Source: SIG435 sp045530725
GTDB lineage: Bacteria > Bacillota > Clostridia > UMGS1810
Reading direction: 5' to 3'
NCBI GenBank assembly: GCA_045530725.1
Contig: JAZSCT010000014.1
Coordinates: 11,283-75,282 of the forward strand
Length of the DNA: 64,000 bases
This document shows positions 28,250-36,629 of this stretch, piece by piece. The position numbers and the translations under genes were made by a program. Each line of letters starts with the position of its first letter. The first letter of the stretch is position 1. The notes beneath the pieces were generated by a model, which saw only the letters and a program-made list of their open reading frames with translations, searched no databases and had not been told where the DNA came from.

Positions 28250-28279
28250 TTGACTTAAAAATTTGTGTGATGCTATACT
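28250..28279 (+). promoter_or_regulatory. Sigma-A promoter of the MORN-repeat gene
   Basis: TTGACT (28250-28255), an 18-base spacer and TATACT (28274-28279), preceded by an extended -10 TGC. It fires directly into the gene starting at 28302. Confidence 0.75.
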
Positions 28280-28301
28280 TGAAGTACAAAGGAGTGATGA
28301 T

Positions 28302-30086
28302 ATGAAAAAAACAGCAGGTTTTTTGAGTATATTTATTTTTGTACTTTCGGCATTGCTTTCGTTGAATGTATATGCAGATGATCCAGGCTATGTGACACAA
28401 ACGGACATTGTTTGCTTCATAGACTATTCTCCAATAGAGTCCTATAATTATAAAAATAAAACATATGTGGTGGCAGAAGACCTTATGAACTACGGTTTTG
28501 ATGTGGTATGGAATGAAGAGAAAAGAGAACTTAATATAGACAGAAAAAAGTACAATTTCACTCCATATATATCTGATATGGTAAATGAGTTTAAGACTTA
28601 TCCCACCTTTGAACCATTATTCAGGGTGTATCCTACAGATATAAAAACATATGTTAACGGGGAACTTGCTGAATCATATAATATCTACGGAAGAACAGTT
28701 GTAAATATAGATTTTTTGTATCATTGGGGAAATTGCATATACGATGATACCGAAAGGAAATATGAAGTCCGTATTCTTGAAAAAGAAATAGAAGGTATGG
28801 AAGAAAAAACTGAAACTGTTGATGAAAGTACAGATTATTATAAATATGTAAAAAACGTAAGCGAAAAAGGTGTTTTCAAAGACGGAAACCTTGTTTACGG
28901 TATAAAAAAGAACGTAACAACCAATAAGTATGGTGACAATGTTGATATTTATATAGGAAGTTTTACTGATAACAGAACTATTCTTTACAGTAAATCGTAT
29001 ATGTACTTTGATGCTATGGTTCACTATAATATGAAATCTCCTTTTAAGGTAAATGTTAAAGGGGATAGTGAAACTCCAGGATATACCGTTAATCTCAATC
29101 AAAATTCTGTGGTAAAGACTGTGTGTGATGATTCTTTCAGGTATGGACTTATGATAAACAAAGTTACTGCACCGTCAGGAATTGATGGTACAGAGGCTAT
29201 GTATTTAAGAGCAGACGGCAATCTTTACTCACTAAGGTATGGCACAGAAGAGGAAGATGGGTACAATGGTGAGTTATTTAAGGACGGCAAGTCTATATAT
29301 AAAGGCAAAATATATTATGACAGATTTTCATTTCAGTTCCATAATTACGGGCATTTTCAACATAAAAACTTCATTGTGCTTTATGCACCTGAATATTCTG
29401 ACAAAGATGGTGTGATATATTACAAAGATGAATCGGTTGACGGGGCAGGAAGTATATATTATAAAGGAAATGTGGTAAACGGTGTTGCTCACGGAAAGGG
29501 AACAATGTTTGCCTATGGTGCAAGAAATTACGATATATACATAGATACTCCGTATCTTATCTACAAAGATGAGGGAAAGATAGAAGAGATTACTTCTGTG
29601 GGAGAAAATGTAATGTACATTGGAGGGTTTTCTAACGGGTTACTTAACGGTAAGGGAACTATGTACAACGTTTCCGGTGGTGATATTTCCTGTGTAGGGG
29701 AATGGACTGAAGGAGAGTTAAACGGAAATGCAACTCTGTATTGCCATATAGGAGATAATGCATCGGGACTTTTGTATGAAGGGAAAATGAAAGATAACAA
29801 AAAATCCGGATTTGGCACAGAATATTCTGCAAAGGGAAATCCCTTTTATGAAGGTTTTTACAAAAGATTTACAGGGGAATTCAAAGACGGAAACTGGCAT
29901 TATGGCAAGTGGTATGAGATAGAGTATAATGCAGAAAAGAACTTTCACGAAATCTTTCTTCATTATGAGGGAGAATTTCGCTACGGAGAGAAACAATATG
30001 GAACACATTTTAGATATTATAACGAACTGACAGGATTATATGAAGAGAGAACGGGATATTTTGACAACTGGAAGTTTGTTGAATAA
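28302..30086 (+). CDS. Exported protein with copper-amine-oxidase-like and MORN repeats
   Basis: A 594-residue secreted protein of unknown role. A Sec signal peptide (about 1-26) precedes a region (about 30-165) resembling the copper amine oxidase N-terminal-like domain of wall-associated proteins (KTYVVAEDLMNYGFDVVWNEEKRELNI). The C-terminal part (about 370-594) is a set of MORN-type repeats such as YKGNVVNGVAHGKGTM, FSNGLLNGKGTMYN and YEGKMKDNKKSGFGTEY. Start at 28302 is chosen from AAAGGAG seven bases upstream. It is a single-gene unit with its own promoter and terminator. Confidence 0.85.
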   Translation: MKKTAGFLSIFIFVLSALLSLNVYADDPGYVTQTDIVCFIDYSPIESYNYKNKTYVVAEDLMNYGFDVVWNEEKRELNIDRKKYNFTPYISDMVNEFKTYPTFEPLFRVYPTDIKTYVNGELAESYNIYGRTVVNIDFLYHWGNCIYDDTERKYEVRILEKEIEGMEEKTETVDESTDYYKYVKNVSEKGVFKDGNLVYGIKKNVTTNKYGDNVDIYIGSFTDNRTILYSKSYMYFDAMVHYNMKSPFKVNVKGDSETPGYTVNLNQNSVVKTVCDDSFRYGLMINKVTAPSGIDGTEAMYLRADGNLYSLRYGTEEEDGYNGELFKDGKSIYKGKIYYDRFSFQFHNYGHFQHKNFIVLYAPEYSDKDGVIYYKDESVDGAGSIYYKGNVVNGVAHGKGTMFAYGARNYDIYIDTPYLIYKDEGKIEEITSVGENVMYIGGFSNGLLNGKGTMYNVSGGDISCVGEWTEGELNGNATLYCHIGDNASGLLYEGKMKDNKKSGFGTEYSAKGNPFYEGFYKRFTGEFKDGNWHYGKWYEIEYNAEKNFHEIFLHYEGEFRYGEKQYGTHFRYYNELTGLYEERTGYFDNWKFVE

Positions 30087-30100
30087 TCAAAATCAACAGT

Positions 30101-30146
30101 AAACCGAAGAGTCATTATTTATTATTGGGATTCTTCGGTTTTTTAA
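30101..30146. terminator. Bidirectional terminator between convergent genes
   Basis: AAACCGAAGA (30101-30110) pairs with 30132-30141, and T-rich sequence follows on the plus strand. The minus-strand pyk stop lies just beyond it. Confidence 0.75.
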
Positions 30147-30154
30147 ATTATCAT

Positions 30155-31567
30155 TTAATTGATTCTGTGAACCTTCAACATATTGGTTGTTTTGGAAAGA
30201 TTAAGTGAGGAACTACCTGTTAATACTATAATGTCATTTTTTGTAAGATCAAGGGATTCTTTTGCTTTTTCCACGGCAGAATCATATAATTCTTTGCTTG
30301 AAGTTTTTTCCCCGTTTACAATAGGAAACACTCCCCATACAAGGGAAAGTTTGTAGTATATGTCTTCGTCTATTGTAGGGGCGATTATGGGACAATCAGG
30401 ACGGAATTTGGAGATCATCCTTGCAGTATGGCCTGATTTTGTCACAGCCACAATGCATTCTGCATCAAGATCAGATGCACAGGTGCAAACTGCATGGCAT
30501 ATGGCATCTGTCACCGTAAGACTTTTGATATTATTATTTGTGATTTTGTTATGACAGATTGTCTTTTCGGTATATTCCGCAATTTTTTTCATAGTCAATA
30601 CTGTCTGTACGGGAAACTTCCCTGCGGCAGTTTCTCCTGAAAGCATTATTGCACTTGTTCCGTCATAGATGGCATTTGCAATGTCATTTACTTCTGCTCT
30701 CGTGGGACGTGGATTTAAAATCATTGATTCAAGCATCTGTGTTGCTGTGACGGATATCTTTCCTGATAAGAGGCATTTTGATATAATTTCTTTCTGTATA
30801 GCAGGTAGTTTCTCATATGGGATTTCCACTCCCATATCACCTCTTGCAATCATTATTCCGTCAGATGCAAGGATAATGTCGTCTATATTTTCTACTCCAC
30901 GGGCGTTTTCTATCTTTGAAATTATCTTGATGTTGGGTTTGCCGTATTCCATAACAAGTCTTCGTATATCTTCCACATCTTCTCTGCATCTTACAAATGA
31001 TGCAGCAATATAGTCTATGTCATTTTGCATGCCGAATATAATATCTTTTTTGTCTGTTTCGGATAGATATGGCATATGGATATTTGATGAGGGGAGGTTG
31101 ATACTTTTTCTGTCTGAGAGTTTTCCACCGTGAATGACTTTGCATATTATCTCTTTATCTGTGATATTTTCTGCCTTAAGTTCAATCAGACCATCATTTA
31201 TAAGTATTGTATCATTTTGTTTTACATATTTTGTGATTTCCTTATAGGTGACAGATACTCTTGATTCGTTTCCCACCACTTCCTCTGTGGTCAGAGTGAA
31301 GAGTTGATTTTTTAGAAGTTCTATACTGCCTTTTTCGAATGTTTCTATCCTTATTTCAGGACCTTTGGTATCAAGCATTATTCCTACGGGGAGGTTAAGT
31401 TTTTTTCTTATCTTTTTTACGGCATCAATTCTTCTTTTGTGTTCCTCATAGGTGGAATGGGAAAAATTCATCCTTGCTGTGTCCATTCCTGCTTTGATCA
31501 TTTCTTCTATAACATCTTCATTTTCAGAAGATGGTCCGATTGTGCAGATGATTTTTGTCTTTTTCAA
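30155..31567 (-). CDS. pyk: Pyruvate kinase
   Basis: This enzyme converts phosphoenolpyruvate and ADP to pyruvate and ATP. The 470 residues cover the A, B and C domains without the extra C-terminal PEP-utiliser-like domain found in Bacillus. Visible motifs are KIICTIGPSS, MDTARMNFSHSTYEEH, MLDTKGPEIR, KIISKIENARGVENID, IMIARGDMGVEIP, the SVTATQMLESMI loop, AIMLSGETAAGKFP and the C-terminal allosteric domain VAVTKSGHTARM. It is alone on the minus strand between convergent terminator and the divergent oadB leader. Confidence 0.97.
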   Translation of the reverse strand: MKKTKIICTIGPSSENEDVIEEMIKAGMDTARMNFSHSTYEEHKRRIDAVKKIRKKLNLPVGIMLDTKGPEIRIETFEKGSIELLKNQLFTLTTEEVVGNESRVSVTYKEITKYVKQNDTILINDGLIELKAENITDKEIICKVIHGGKLSDRKSINLPSSNIHMPYLSETDKKDIIFGMQNDIDYIAASFVRCREDVEDIRRLVMEYGKPNIKIISKIENARGVENIDDIILASDGIMIARGDMGVEIPYEKLPAIQKEIISKCLLSGKISVTATQMLESMILNPRPTRAEVNDIANAIYDGTSAIMLSGETAAGKFPVQTVLTMKKIAEYTEKTICHNKITNNNIKSLTVTDAICHAVCTCASDLDAECIVAVTKSGHTARMISKFRPDCPIIAPTIDEDIYYKLSLVWGVFPIVNGEKTSSKELYDSAVEKAKESLDLTKNDIIVLTGSSSLNLSKTTNMLKVHRIN

Positions 31568-31609
31568 TATAAATGCTCCTTTTAAAAAAGAATTGATAGT
31601 AATAATTTG

Positions 31610-31638
31610 TTGACAATGGAAATATTTTGTGTTAAAAT
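31610..31638 (+). promoter_or_regulatory. Sigma-A promoter of the riboswitch-oadB transcript
   Basis: TTGACA (31610-31615), a 17-base spacer and TAAAAT (31633-31638). The predicted start at about 31645 is just upstream of the riboswitch aptamer. Confidence 0.85.
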
Positions 31639-31644
31639 AAGTTT

Positions 31645-31768
31645 CGTTAAAGGGGAGTAGCCAACAATCATATGATTGTTACAATAGTCGTCAATACGGA
31701 CTTTCCCGCTATTGTATTAAATGGCAAGACTTTTATCGCGGTATGTTTCGTGGTAAAGGTTTTTTTTA
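31645..31768 (+). promoter_or_regulatory. yybP-ykoY (Mn2+) riboswitch with terminator platform
   Basis: The conserved loops of the yybP-ykoY family are present in order: GGGGAGTAGCC (from 31652), GTCGTCAATACGG (from 31687) and GGCAAGAC (from 31723). Hairpin AACAAT/ATTGTT and helix ACAATAG/CTATTGT fit the two coaxial legs. The expression platform is a terminator: ACTTTTATC (31729-31737) pairs with GGTAAAGGT (31752-31760) followed by eight T. TAAAG at the 5' end can pair with the CTTTTA of the terminator arm. Folding of the aptamer should therefore block termination, an ON switch as known for Mn2+ in this family. Confidence 0.85.
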
Positions 31769-31806
31769 TGCTCTTTTTTAAATCAAATATTGAAAGGATT
31801 GATATT

Positions 31807-32910
31807 GTGGAAGCTATTTTTGGAAACTTTTTGAACATCCAATGGCAACAGGTGGTAATGTGGGCAATAGGTGCACTTCTTATCTATCTTGCAATCAAGA
31901 AAGATATGGAGCCGACACTTCTCTTGCCAATGGGATTCGGTGCAATTCTCGTTAACTTGCCTTTGTCAGGTGCTATCGGTGAGGAAGGTGTAATCGATAT
32001 TCTCTTTAATGCAGGTATCGCAAACGAACTTTTCCCACTTCTTTTGTTTATCGGTATAGGTGCTATGATTGACTTCGGACCACTTCTTTCAAATCCGAAA
32101 CTTATGCTGTTTGGTGCAGCTGCTCAGTTTGGAATTTTCTTTACCTTAAGTATGGCAAGATTCTTTGGGTTTGAACTTCAGGATGCGGCATCAATTGCAA
32201 TCATCGGCGCGGCAGACGGTCCTACATCTATATTCGTAGCAAACTACTACGGAACTAAGTTTCTTGGTGCAATTACAGTAGCGGCTTACTCATATATGGC
32301 ATTGGTGCCTGTAATTCAGCCTCCTGTAATCAAACTTCTTACTACAAAGAAGGAAAGACTTATCAGAATGCCTTATAAGCCAAAGAACGTTTCAAAAAGA
32401 ACAAAGATTCTCTTCCCGATTATTATAACTGTGGTAACAGGTCTCTTTGCTCCGATGAGTGTTTCTCTTATCGGTTTCCTTATGTTTGGTAACCTTATCA
32501 GAGAATGCGGTGTTCTTGACAATCTTTCAGAAACTGCACAGAAGGTACTTGCAAACCTTGTTACAATATTCCTTGGTATCACAATTTCCACCAAGATGCA
32601 GGCTGCTCAGTTCCTTCAGGTAGATACTCTTATGATTATCGGTCTCGGTCTTATTGCATTTATTGTAGATACAGCAGGTGGTGTACTCTTTGCAAAGTTC
32701 TTAAATCTCTTTACAAAGAACAAGATAAACCCTATGATCGGTGCAGCAGGTATCTCTGCATTCCCAATGTCTGCAAGAGTTGTACATAAGATGGGACTTA
32801 AGGAAGATAATCAGAACTTCCTTCTTATGCATTCTATTGGTGTAAACGTATCAGGACAGATTGCTTCTGTTATTGCTGGCGGTCTTATACTCAACCTGAT
32901 CGCTCGTTAG
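31807..32910 (+). CDS. oadB: Na+-translocating decarboxylase beta subunit
   Basis: This polytopic membrane subunit of biotin-dependent decarboxylases (oxaloacetate, methylmalonyl-CoA or glutaconyl-CoA) exports Na+ while decarboxylating carboxybiotin. The 367 residues match OadB/MmdB: PTLLLPMGFGAILVNLP, GIGAMIDFGPLLSNPK, IGAADGPTSIFVAN (Asp of the ion path), YSYMALVPVIQPP and NPMIGAAGISAFPMSARVVH. I use the GTG at 31807, with AAAGGA eight bases upstream; longer readings run through the riboswitch terminator. A small gamma-like gene follows. The alpha subunit and biotin carrier are not in the window, so the substrate is open. Confidence 0.93.
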   Translation: MEAIFGNFLNIQWQQVVMWAIGALLIYLAIKKDMEPTLLLPMGFGAILVNLPLSGAIGEEGVIDILFNAGIANELFPLLLFIGIGAMIDFGPLLSNPKLMLFGAAAQFGIFFTLSMARFFGFELQDAASIAIIGAADGPTSIFVANYYGTKFLGAITVAAYSYMALVPVIQPPVIKLLTTKKERLIRMPYKPKNVSKRTKILFPIIITVVTGLFAPMSVSLIGFLMFGNLIRECGVLDNLSETAQKVLANLVTIFLGITISTKMQAAQFLQVDTLMIIGLGLIAFIVDTAGGVLFAKFLNLFTKNKINPMIGAAGISAFPMSARVVHKMGLKEDNQNFLLMHSIGVNVSGQIASVIAGGLILNLIAR

Positions 32911-32926
32911 TAAAGGAGGATTTTAT

Positions 32927-33061
32927 ATGTTTAATGTAGAAGGTTTTCTCGCATCTCTCAAGTACATGGGACTTGGAATGCTTGGTATATTTGTAGTAAC
33001 AATAATTATTATTTCTGTGATGGCTTTGCTTAACAAATTGCCTGTAGATAAGGAAGAATAG
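32927..33061 (+). CDS. Small OadG-like membrane protein (gamma subunit)
   Basis: A 44-residue protein with one membrane helix (about 14-36: GLGMLGIFVVTIIIISVMAL) and a short charged tail ending KEE. AAAGGAGG lies 8 bases before the ATG, and it starts 16 bases after oadB. Size, topology and position fit the gamma subunit of Na+ pumping decarboxylases, which anchors the complex, although it is shorter than typical OadG and lacks a clear C-terminal metal motif. Confidence 0.75.
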   Translation: MFNVEGFLASLKYMGLGMLGIFVVTIIIISVMALLNKLPVDKEE

Positions 33062-33069
33062 TTTATATT

Positions 33070-33108
33070 AAGACTGTGGAAGATATCTTCTGCAGTCTTT
33101 CTTTTTTT
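33070..33108 (+). terminator. Intrinsic terminator after oadG
   Basis: AAGACTG (33070-33076) pairs with CAGTCTT (33093-33099), continuing inward through two G-U pairs to GAAG/CTTC with an ATAT loop. A long T run follows. Confidence 0.85.
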
Positions 33109-33110
33109 AT

Positions 33111-33836
33111 TTATTCAAGATACTCAAGTGGGTTGACATTTATGCCATTTACTTTCAGTTCAAAATGAATATGAGGTTCGTCGGCTATCTCATACTGTGC
33201 ACTGTCACCGCATATGCCGATTTTCTGCCCGATATTAAGTTTGTCTCCTACTTTTAAGTCGATTTTTGATGAAAGGTTTGAGACTTTTGATATCATATTG
33301 CCGTGATCGATGGTTACGGAGTAGCCAAGTTCTTCATCCTTTGCTATTTCGGTGACTTTTCCGTTTTGCGGACTGAATACATCATCGCCGATCTGTGTCT
33401 TTATATCAAGTGCGGGATGTGTTCTGTAGTCTGCAAGGGTTTTTGAATACAGAAGTTCCGAATCAGAAAAGTGCTTTATAATTTCACCATCTGAGGGTAG
33501 CATTATATATGTGACAAATTGCTTTTCTTCTGCTTTTGGTGATGGAAGACTAAGTTTTTCATCATCAGATGTGTTTTCGAAGGTTTCTTTTATTTCATTT
33601 ATCATTTTTTCTTCGTTGGATGCTTTTTCATTGGGTTGGTCTGGCTTTTTGCTGATTTCAGAAGTGTATTTATTTTCAACCAGGACAGGTTTCTCTGTTA
33701 TTTCTTTCGTTTGATTTTCTGTAGTTTTTGCACCAAGCCATATTACAAAGAGAGATACTGCCAGAAAAGAATAAAACATCAGTTTCGGTGAAAATTTTTT
33801 CTTTTTTTCTTTTTTCCTGATTATAAGTTTTTTCAT
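33111..33836 (-). CDS. spoIIQ: SpoIIQ-like M23 peptidase-family protein
   Basis: A 241-residue membrane-anchored protein. It has a basic N-terminus, one membrane segment (about 17-38), a charged linker and a LytM/M23 domain (about 110-241). All zinc ligands of active M23 enzymes are kept: His and Asp in THPALDI and the HxH in HIHFEL. Bacillus SpoIIQ has lost a ligand, while clostridial SpoIIQ keeps it. It follows spoIID on the same strand, the clostridial arrangement. In the family it is made in the forespore and forms the SpoIIQ-SpoIIIAH channel during engulfment. Identity as SpoIIQ rests on context and size. Confidence 0.82.
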   Translation of the reverse strand: MKKLIIRKKEKKKKFSPKLMFYSFLAVSLFVIWLGAKTTENQTKEITEKPVLVENKYTSEISKKPDQPNEKASNEEKMINEIKETFENTSDDEKLSLPSPKAEEKQFVTYIMLPSDGEIIKHFSDSELLYSKTLADYRTHPALDIKTQIGDDVFSPQNGKVTEIAKDEELGYSVTIDHGNMISKVSNLSSKIDLKVGDKLNIGQKIGICGDSAQYEIADEPHIHFELKVNGINVNPLEYLE

Positions 33837-33885
33837 ATAATGTTCCTTTCGGTTTTTTCTTTTAGTTTTTTCAGAACTTAGAATA

Positions 33886-34809
33886 TTATTCCTTTTTTAA
33901 TATATTTGTACCCTTGTAATAATGATTGATTATTTCCTGGTAATTTTTCCCCTGATGAGCCATTTCGTTTGCTCCGTACTGACTAAGTCCCACTCCGTGT
34001 CCGTAGCCGTGAGTAGTGATTTTGACTGTATTTTCGCTTTCCTCCATATCAAATGATGCAGATTTAAGGCTAAGAAGAGTCCGTAGTTCCACGCCTTTTA
34101 TATCTATGGAATAGAGATTGATGTTTTTTACGTTGCCACCCTTTGTATATGTGATTTTTCCTATACCGCTGCTTCTTTTTGCGTTTTTGTATTTCTCTTT
34201 AATCTGTGAATAAAGATCATCAGATGAAATATGATAGATATAGTTGAAGTAGGGGGAGTTTTCATCAGGACTTCTGACGCTTCTTAAGTAGGGGAGAGAT
34301 GTCTTCCATACATCTTCGGAGTTTTCGGTATATCCGTTATTTGATGAGTGATACAGAGCATCAATGGGTTTATTGTTGTATGTAATAATCATATCTTTTG
34401 TTTCATTGATTGCACTATTTATTTTGTCTTTATAATAGGTATAATTTTCTTTCCAAAGTTTTTTCAGGTTGCTTTCGGTTGTATATGACTGGCAATGATT
34501 TATATCTGTGCATAAGTCGGCACCGTTTGAGTGGGTTATACTTTGCATTTTTTTGTAAGAATATGTTCTTGCGCATATTGTCTGGGCTTTTATTGCTTCT
34601 ATGTGGAATGATGCGGGTATTTCTGCTGCAATAACATAATAAAGGTATTCCTCAAAGGGCAGAGATGTTACTTTGTTTTTTTCAGTATCGTAAAGCCTTA
34701 TGTGATTGTCAGGAAGTTCTGTATGATTATTTGTGAATCTGTTTGCGAAATAAGGTATATATACCGAAAAAACATATAAAATAATAATAAAAATCAGGAA
34801 TTTTTTCAT
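33886..34809 (-). CDS. spoIID: Stage II sporulation protein D (peptidoglycan lytic transglycosylase)
   Basis: A 307-residue membrane-anchored enzyme that cleaves septal peptidoglycan during engulfment. After an N-terminal membrane segment come the SpoIID features LPFEEYLYYVIAAEIPASF (catalytic Glu region), EAIKAQTICARTYSY, ADLCTDINHCQSY, YHSSNNGYTENSEDVW and HGYGHGVGLSQYGANEMA. Start at 34809 is chosen from AAGGGA eight bases upstream. It precedes the spoIIQ-like gene. The two lytic/anchoring proteins act together in sporulation. Confidence 0.93.
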   Translation of the reverse strand: MKKFLIFIIILYVFSVYIPYFANRFTNNHTELPDNHIRLYDTEKNKVTSLPFEEYLYYVIAAEIPASFHIEAIKAQTICARTYSYKKMQSITHSNGADLCTDINHCQSYTTESNLKKLWKENYTYYKDKINSAINETKDMIITYNNKPIDALYHSSNNGYTENSEDVWKTSLPYLRSVRSPDENSPYFNYIYHISSDDLYSQIKEKYKNAKRSSGIGKITYTKGGNVKNINLYSIDIKGVELRTLLSLKSASFDMEESENTVKITTHGYGHGVGLSQYGANEMAHQGKNYQEIINHYYKGTNILKKE

Positions 34810-34826
34810 ATTTTTTGTCCCTTCTA

Positions 34827-34855
34827 TTGTTATTAAAAAATTTTTATGATACAAT
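34827..34855 (+). promoter_or_regulatory. Sigma-A promoter of citrate synthase gene
   Basis: TTGTTA (34827-34832), a 17-base spacer and TACAAT (34850-34855) with an extended -10 TGA. It lies 27 bases before the start codon, between divergent spoIID and gltA. Confidence 0.7.
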
Positions 34856-34881
34856 ACTAATATTATTTTTAAAGGAATGAT

Positions 34882-36228
34882 ATGATGATTGACAAAATTA
34901 AACTCGATGATAATGCATATAGTATTGATCGCGAATATTATTCAAAATACGATGTAAAAAAAGGTCTTCGTAATTCTGATGGTTCTGGTGTGCTTGCAGG
35001 ACTTACCAAAGTGAGCGAGGTTCACGGATATATCATTTATGAAGATGAAAAGATGGCTGATGAAGGTTCACTTGCATACAGAGGACATGATATAAATATC
35101 CTTGCCAAAAAATGTGGCATCAAAAAGAGATACAAATTCGAAGAAGCGGTGTTTCTTCTTCTTTACGGAAGATTGCCTGATAGGGAAGAGTTTGAGGAAT
35201 TCTTAAGTATGATTTCAGAATATGCAAATCTTCCTGAAGGCTTTACCGAAGATACTGTTATTAAGGCGCCAAGCCAGGATGTAATGAACAAACTTTCAAG
35301 AGGTGTACTTACACTTTATTCTTATGATGATGATCCTGACACAACAACTGTTGAGAATGTACTCAAGCAGTCACTTATGCTTATTGCAAGAATTCCTACT
35401 CTTGCTGCATATGACTACAGAGCGAAAAGACATTATTACGATGGTGAAAGTCTCATTCTTCATTCTCCTCACAAGGACTATTCAATTGCGGAAAATATCC
35501 TTGCAATGATCAGAAGTGATGCTAAGTTTACAAAGGAAGAAGCAGAAATCCTTGACCTTTGTCTCTTGCTTCATGCAGAACACGGCGGCGGTAACAACAG
35601 TGCATTTACCTGTCGTGTGCTTACATCATCAGGCACAGATACTTATTCTGCAATATCAGGTGCCATCAATTCACTCAAAGGCCCTAAACACGGCGGTGCC
35701 AACTACAAAGTTGTAAAGATGATGGACGATATCAAGGAAAATGTCTCTGACTGGACAGATGAAGAAGAGGTAAAAGCATATCTTAATGCCATAATGGATA
35801 AAAAAGTAGGGGACAAATCGGGACTTATTTATGGCGTAGGTCATGCTGTATATACCCGTTCTGATCCGAGAACTGTAATTCTTAAAAAGAAGGCAAAAAT
35901 CCTTGCTCACAAAAAAGGATTTGAAAAAGAATTTGCTTTGTATGAACTTATAGAAAAGATTGCTCCTAATCTTGTGTATGAAAGAAAAGGACGAATCAAG
36001 GAAGTATCATGTAACGTAGATTTTTATTCAGGATTTGTATATACTATGCTGAATATTCCAAGTGAAATGTACACTCCTCTTTTTGCCATAGCACGAAATG
36101 CAGGATGGTGTGCTCACCGTCTTGAAGAACTTATCACAAGCAAAAAGATTTTAAGACCTGCGTACAAGAGTATCTGTAAGATTGGTGCCAAGTATGTTGA
36201 AAAGAAAGAACGCGGATTTGATAACTAG
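34882..36228 (+). CDS. gltA: Citrate synthase
   Basis: This enzyme condenses acetyl-CoA and oxaloacetate to citrate. The 448 residues include LTKVSEVHGYIIYEDEKMADEG, LAYRGHDI, the active-site His in LLHAEHGGGNNSAF, the second His in KGPKHGGAN and GVGHAVY, and the catalytic Asp in NVDFYSGFVY. It is the Si-type family, not the Re-citrate synthase of some clostridia. Two Met codons in tandem leave the first residue uncertain. AAAGGAA precedes them. No other TCA-cycle gene is nearby; citrate probably feeds glutamate synthesis. Confidence 0.95.
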   Translation: MMIDKIKLDDNAYSIDREYYSKYDVKKGLRNSDGSGVLAGLTKVSEVHGYIIYEDEKMADEGSLAYRGHDINILAKKCGIKKRYKFEEAVFLLLYGRLPDREEFEEFLSMISEYANLPEGFTEDTVIKAPSQDVMNKLSRGVLTLYSYDDDPDTTTVENVLKQSLMLIARIPTLAAYDYRAKRHYYDGESLILHSPHKDYSIAENILAMIRSDAKFTKEEAEILDLCLLLHAEHGGGNNSAFTCRVLTSSGTDTYSAISGAINSLKGPKHGGANYKVVKMMDDIKENVSDWTDEEEVKAYLNAIMDKKVGDKSGLIYGVGHAVYTRSDPRTVILKKKAKILAHKKGFEKEFALYELIEKIAPNLVYERKGRIKEVSCNVDFYSGFVYTMLNIPSEMYTPLFAIARNAGWCAHRLEELITSKKILRPAYKSICKIGAKYVEKKERGFDN

Positions 36229-36249
36229 TTTTGGAGTGGAAACATAATT

Positions 36250-36408
36250 GTGGATGTGTATGCCGGAATCAAAAGAGATATCATTAATTTAAAGTTTGAT
36301 GTTATGAGTCTTCTTGTGTGTGTAAACGATGTGTGGCACGAACTTAAGGAAAGTACCAATGGTGTTTCTGATGAAATGTTCTATAAGACATACATATTTG
36401 AAGAATGA
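36250..36408 (+). CDS. Small protein downstream of citrate synthase
   Basis: A 52-codon reading frame starting GTG (MDVYAGIKRDIINLKFDVM...) and ending ...FYKTYIFEE. TGGAGTGG lies upstream at a somewhat long distance. It begins 21 bases after the gltA stop and ends before a terminator, so it is probably co-transcribed. No family is recognised. Composition is coding-like, but expression is unproven. Confidence 0.5.
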   Translation: MDVYAGIKRDIINLKFDVMSLLVCVNDVWHELKESTNGVSDEMFYKTYIFEE

Positions 36409-36458
36409 ATGGTTAAAGGCTTATAAGTCGCTTAACCTTTAAGAAAAAATTACTTTTA

Positions 36459-36498
36459 AGGGGAAATATTACATTATGATGTGGTATTTCCTCTTTTT
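36459..36498 (+). terminator. Intrinsic terminator after gltA unit
   Basis: AGGGGAAATA (36459-36468) pairs with TATTTCCTCT (36485-36494) with one G-U pair, followed by TTTTTAT. A smaller stem GGTTAA/TTAACC lies at about 36411-36437. Confidence 0.75.
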
Positions 36499-36567
36499 AT
36501 TTGTCAGAAGAGAAACGTACTCCATTTGACAGGCAATTAAAGTTTATGCATAAAATTTACAAAACTA

Positions 36568-36596
36568 TTGCATAATTGCATAAAAATGTGTATAAT
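36568..36596 (+). promoter_or_regulatory. Promoter of nadK-argR-recN with GCATAA repeats
   Basis: TTGCAT (36568-36573), 17 bases and TATAAT (36591-36596). The motif GCATAA occurs three times between about 36548 and 36583, overlapping the -35. As argR lies in this operon, these could be ArgR contact sites, but they do not form a clean ARG-box palindrome. Confidence 0.75.
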
Positions 36597-36629
36597 TAGT
36601 TTTAAGAAAAATTAAAGAAGGTATAAAAT

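Noticed and set aside
34810..34881. Sigma-E promoter for spoIID
   Set aside because: AATATT and CATA-like words exist on the minus strand, but their spacing is about 10 bases instead of 14-15.
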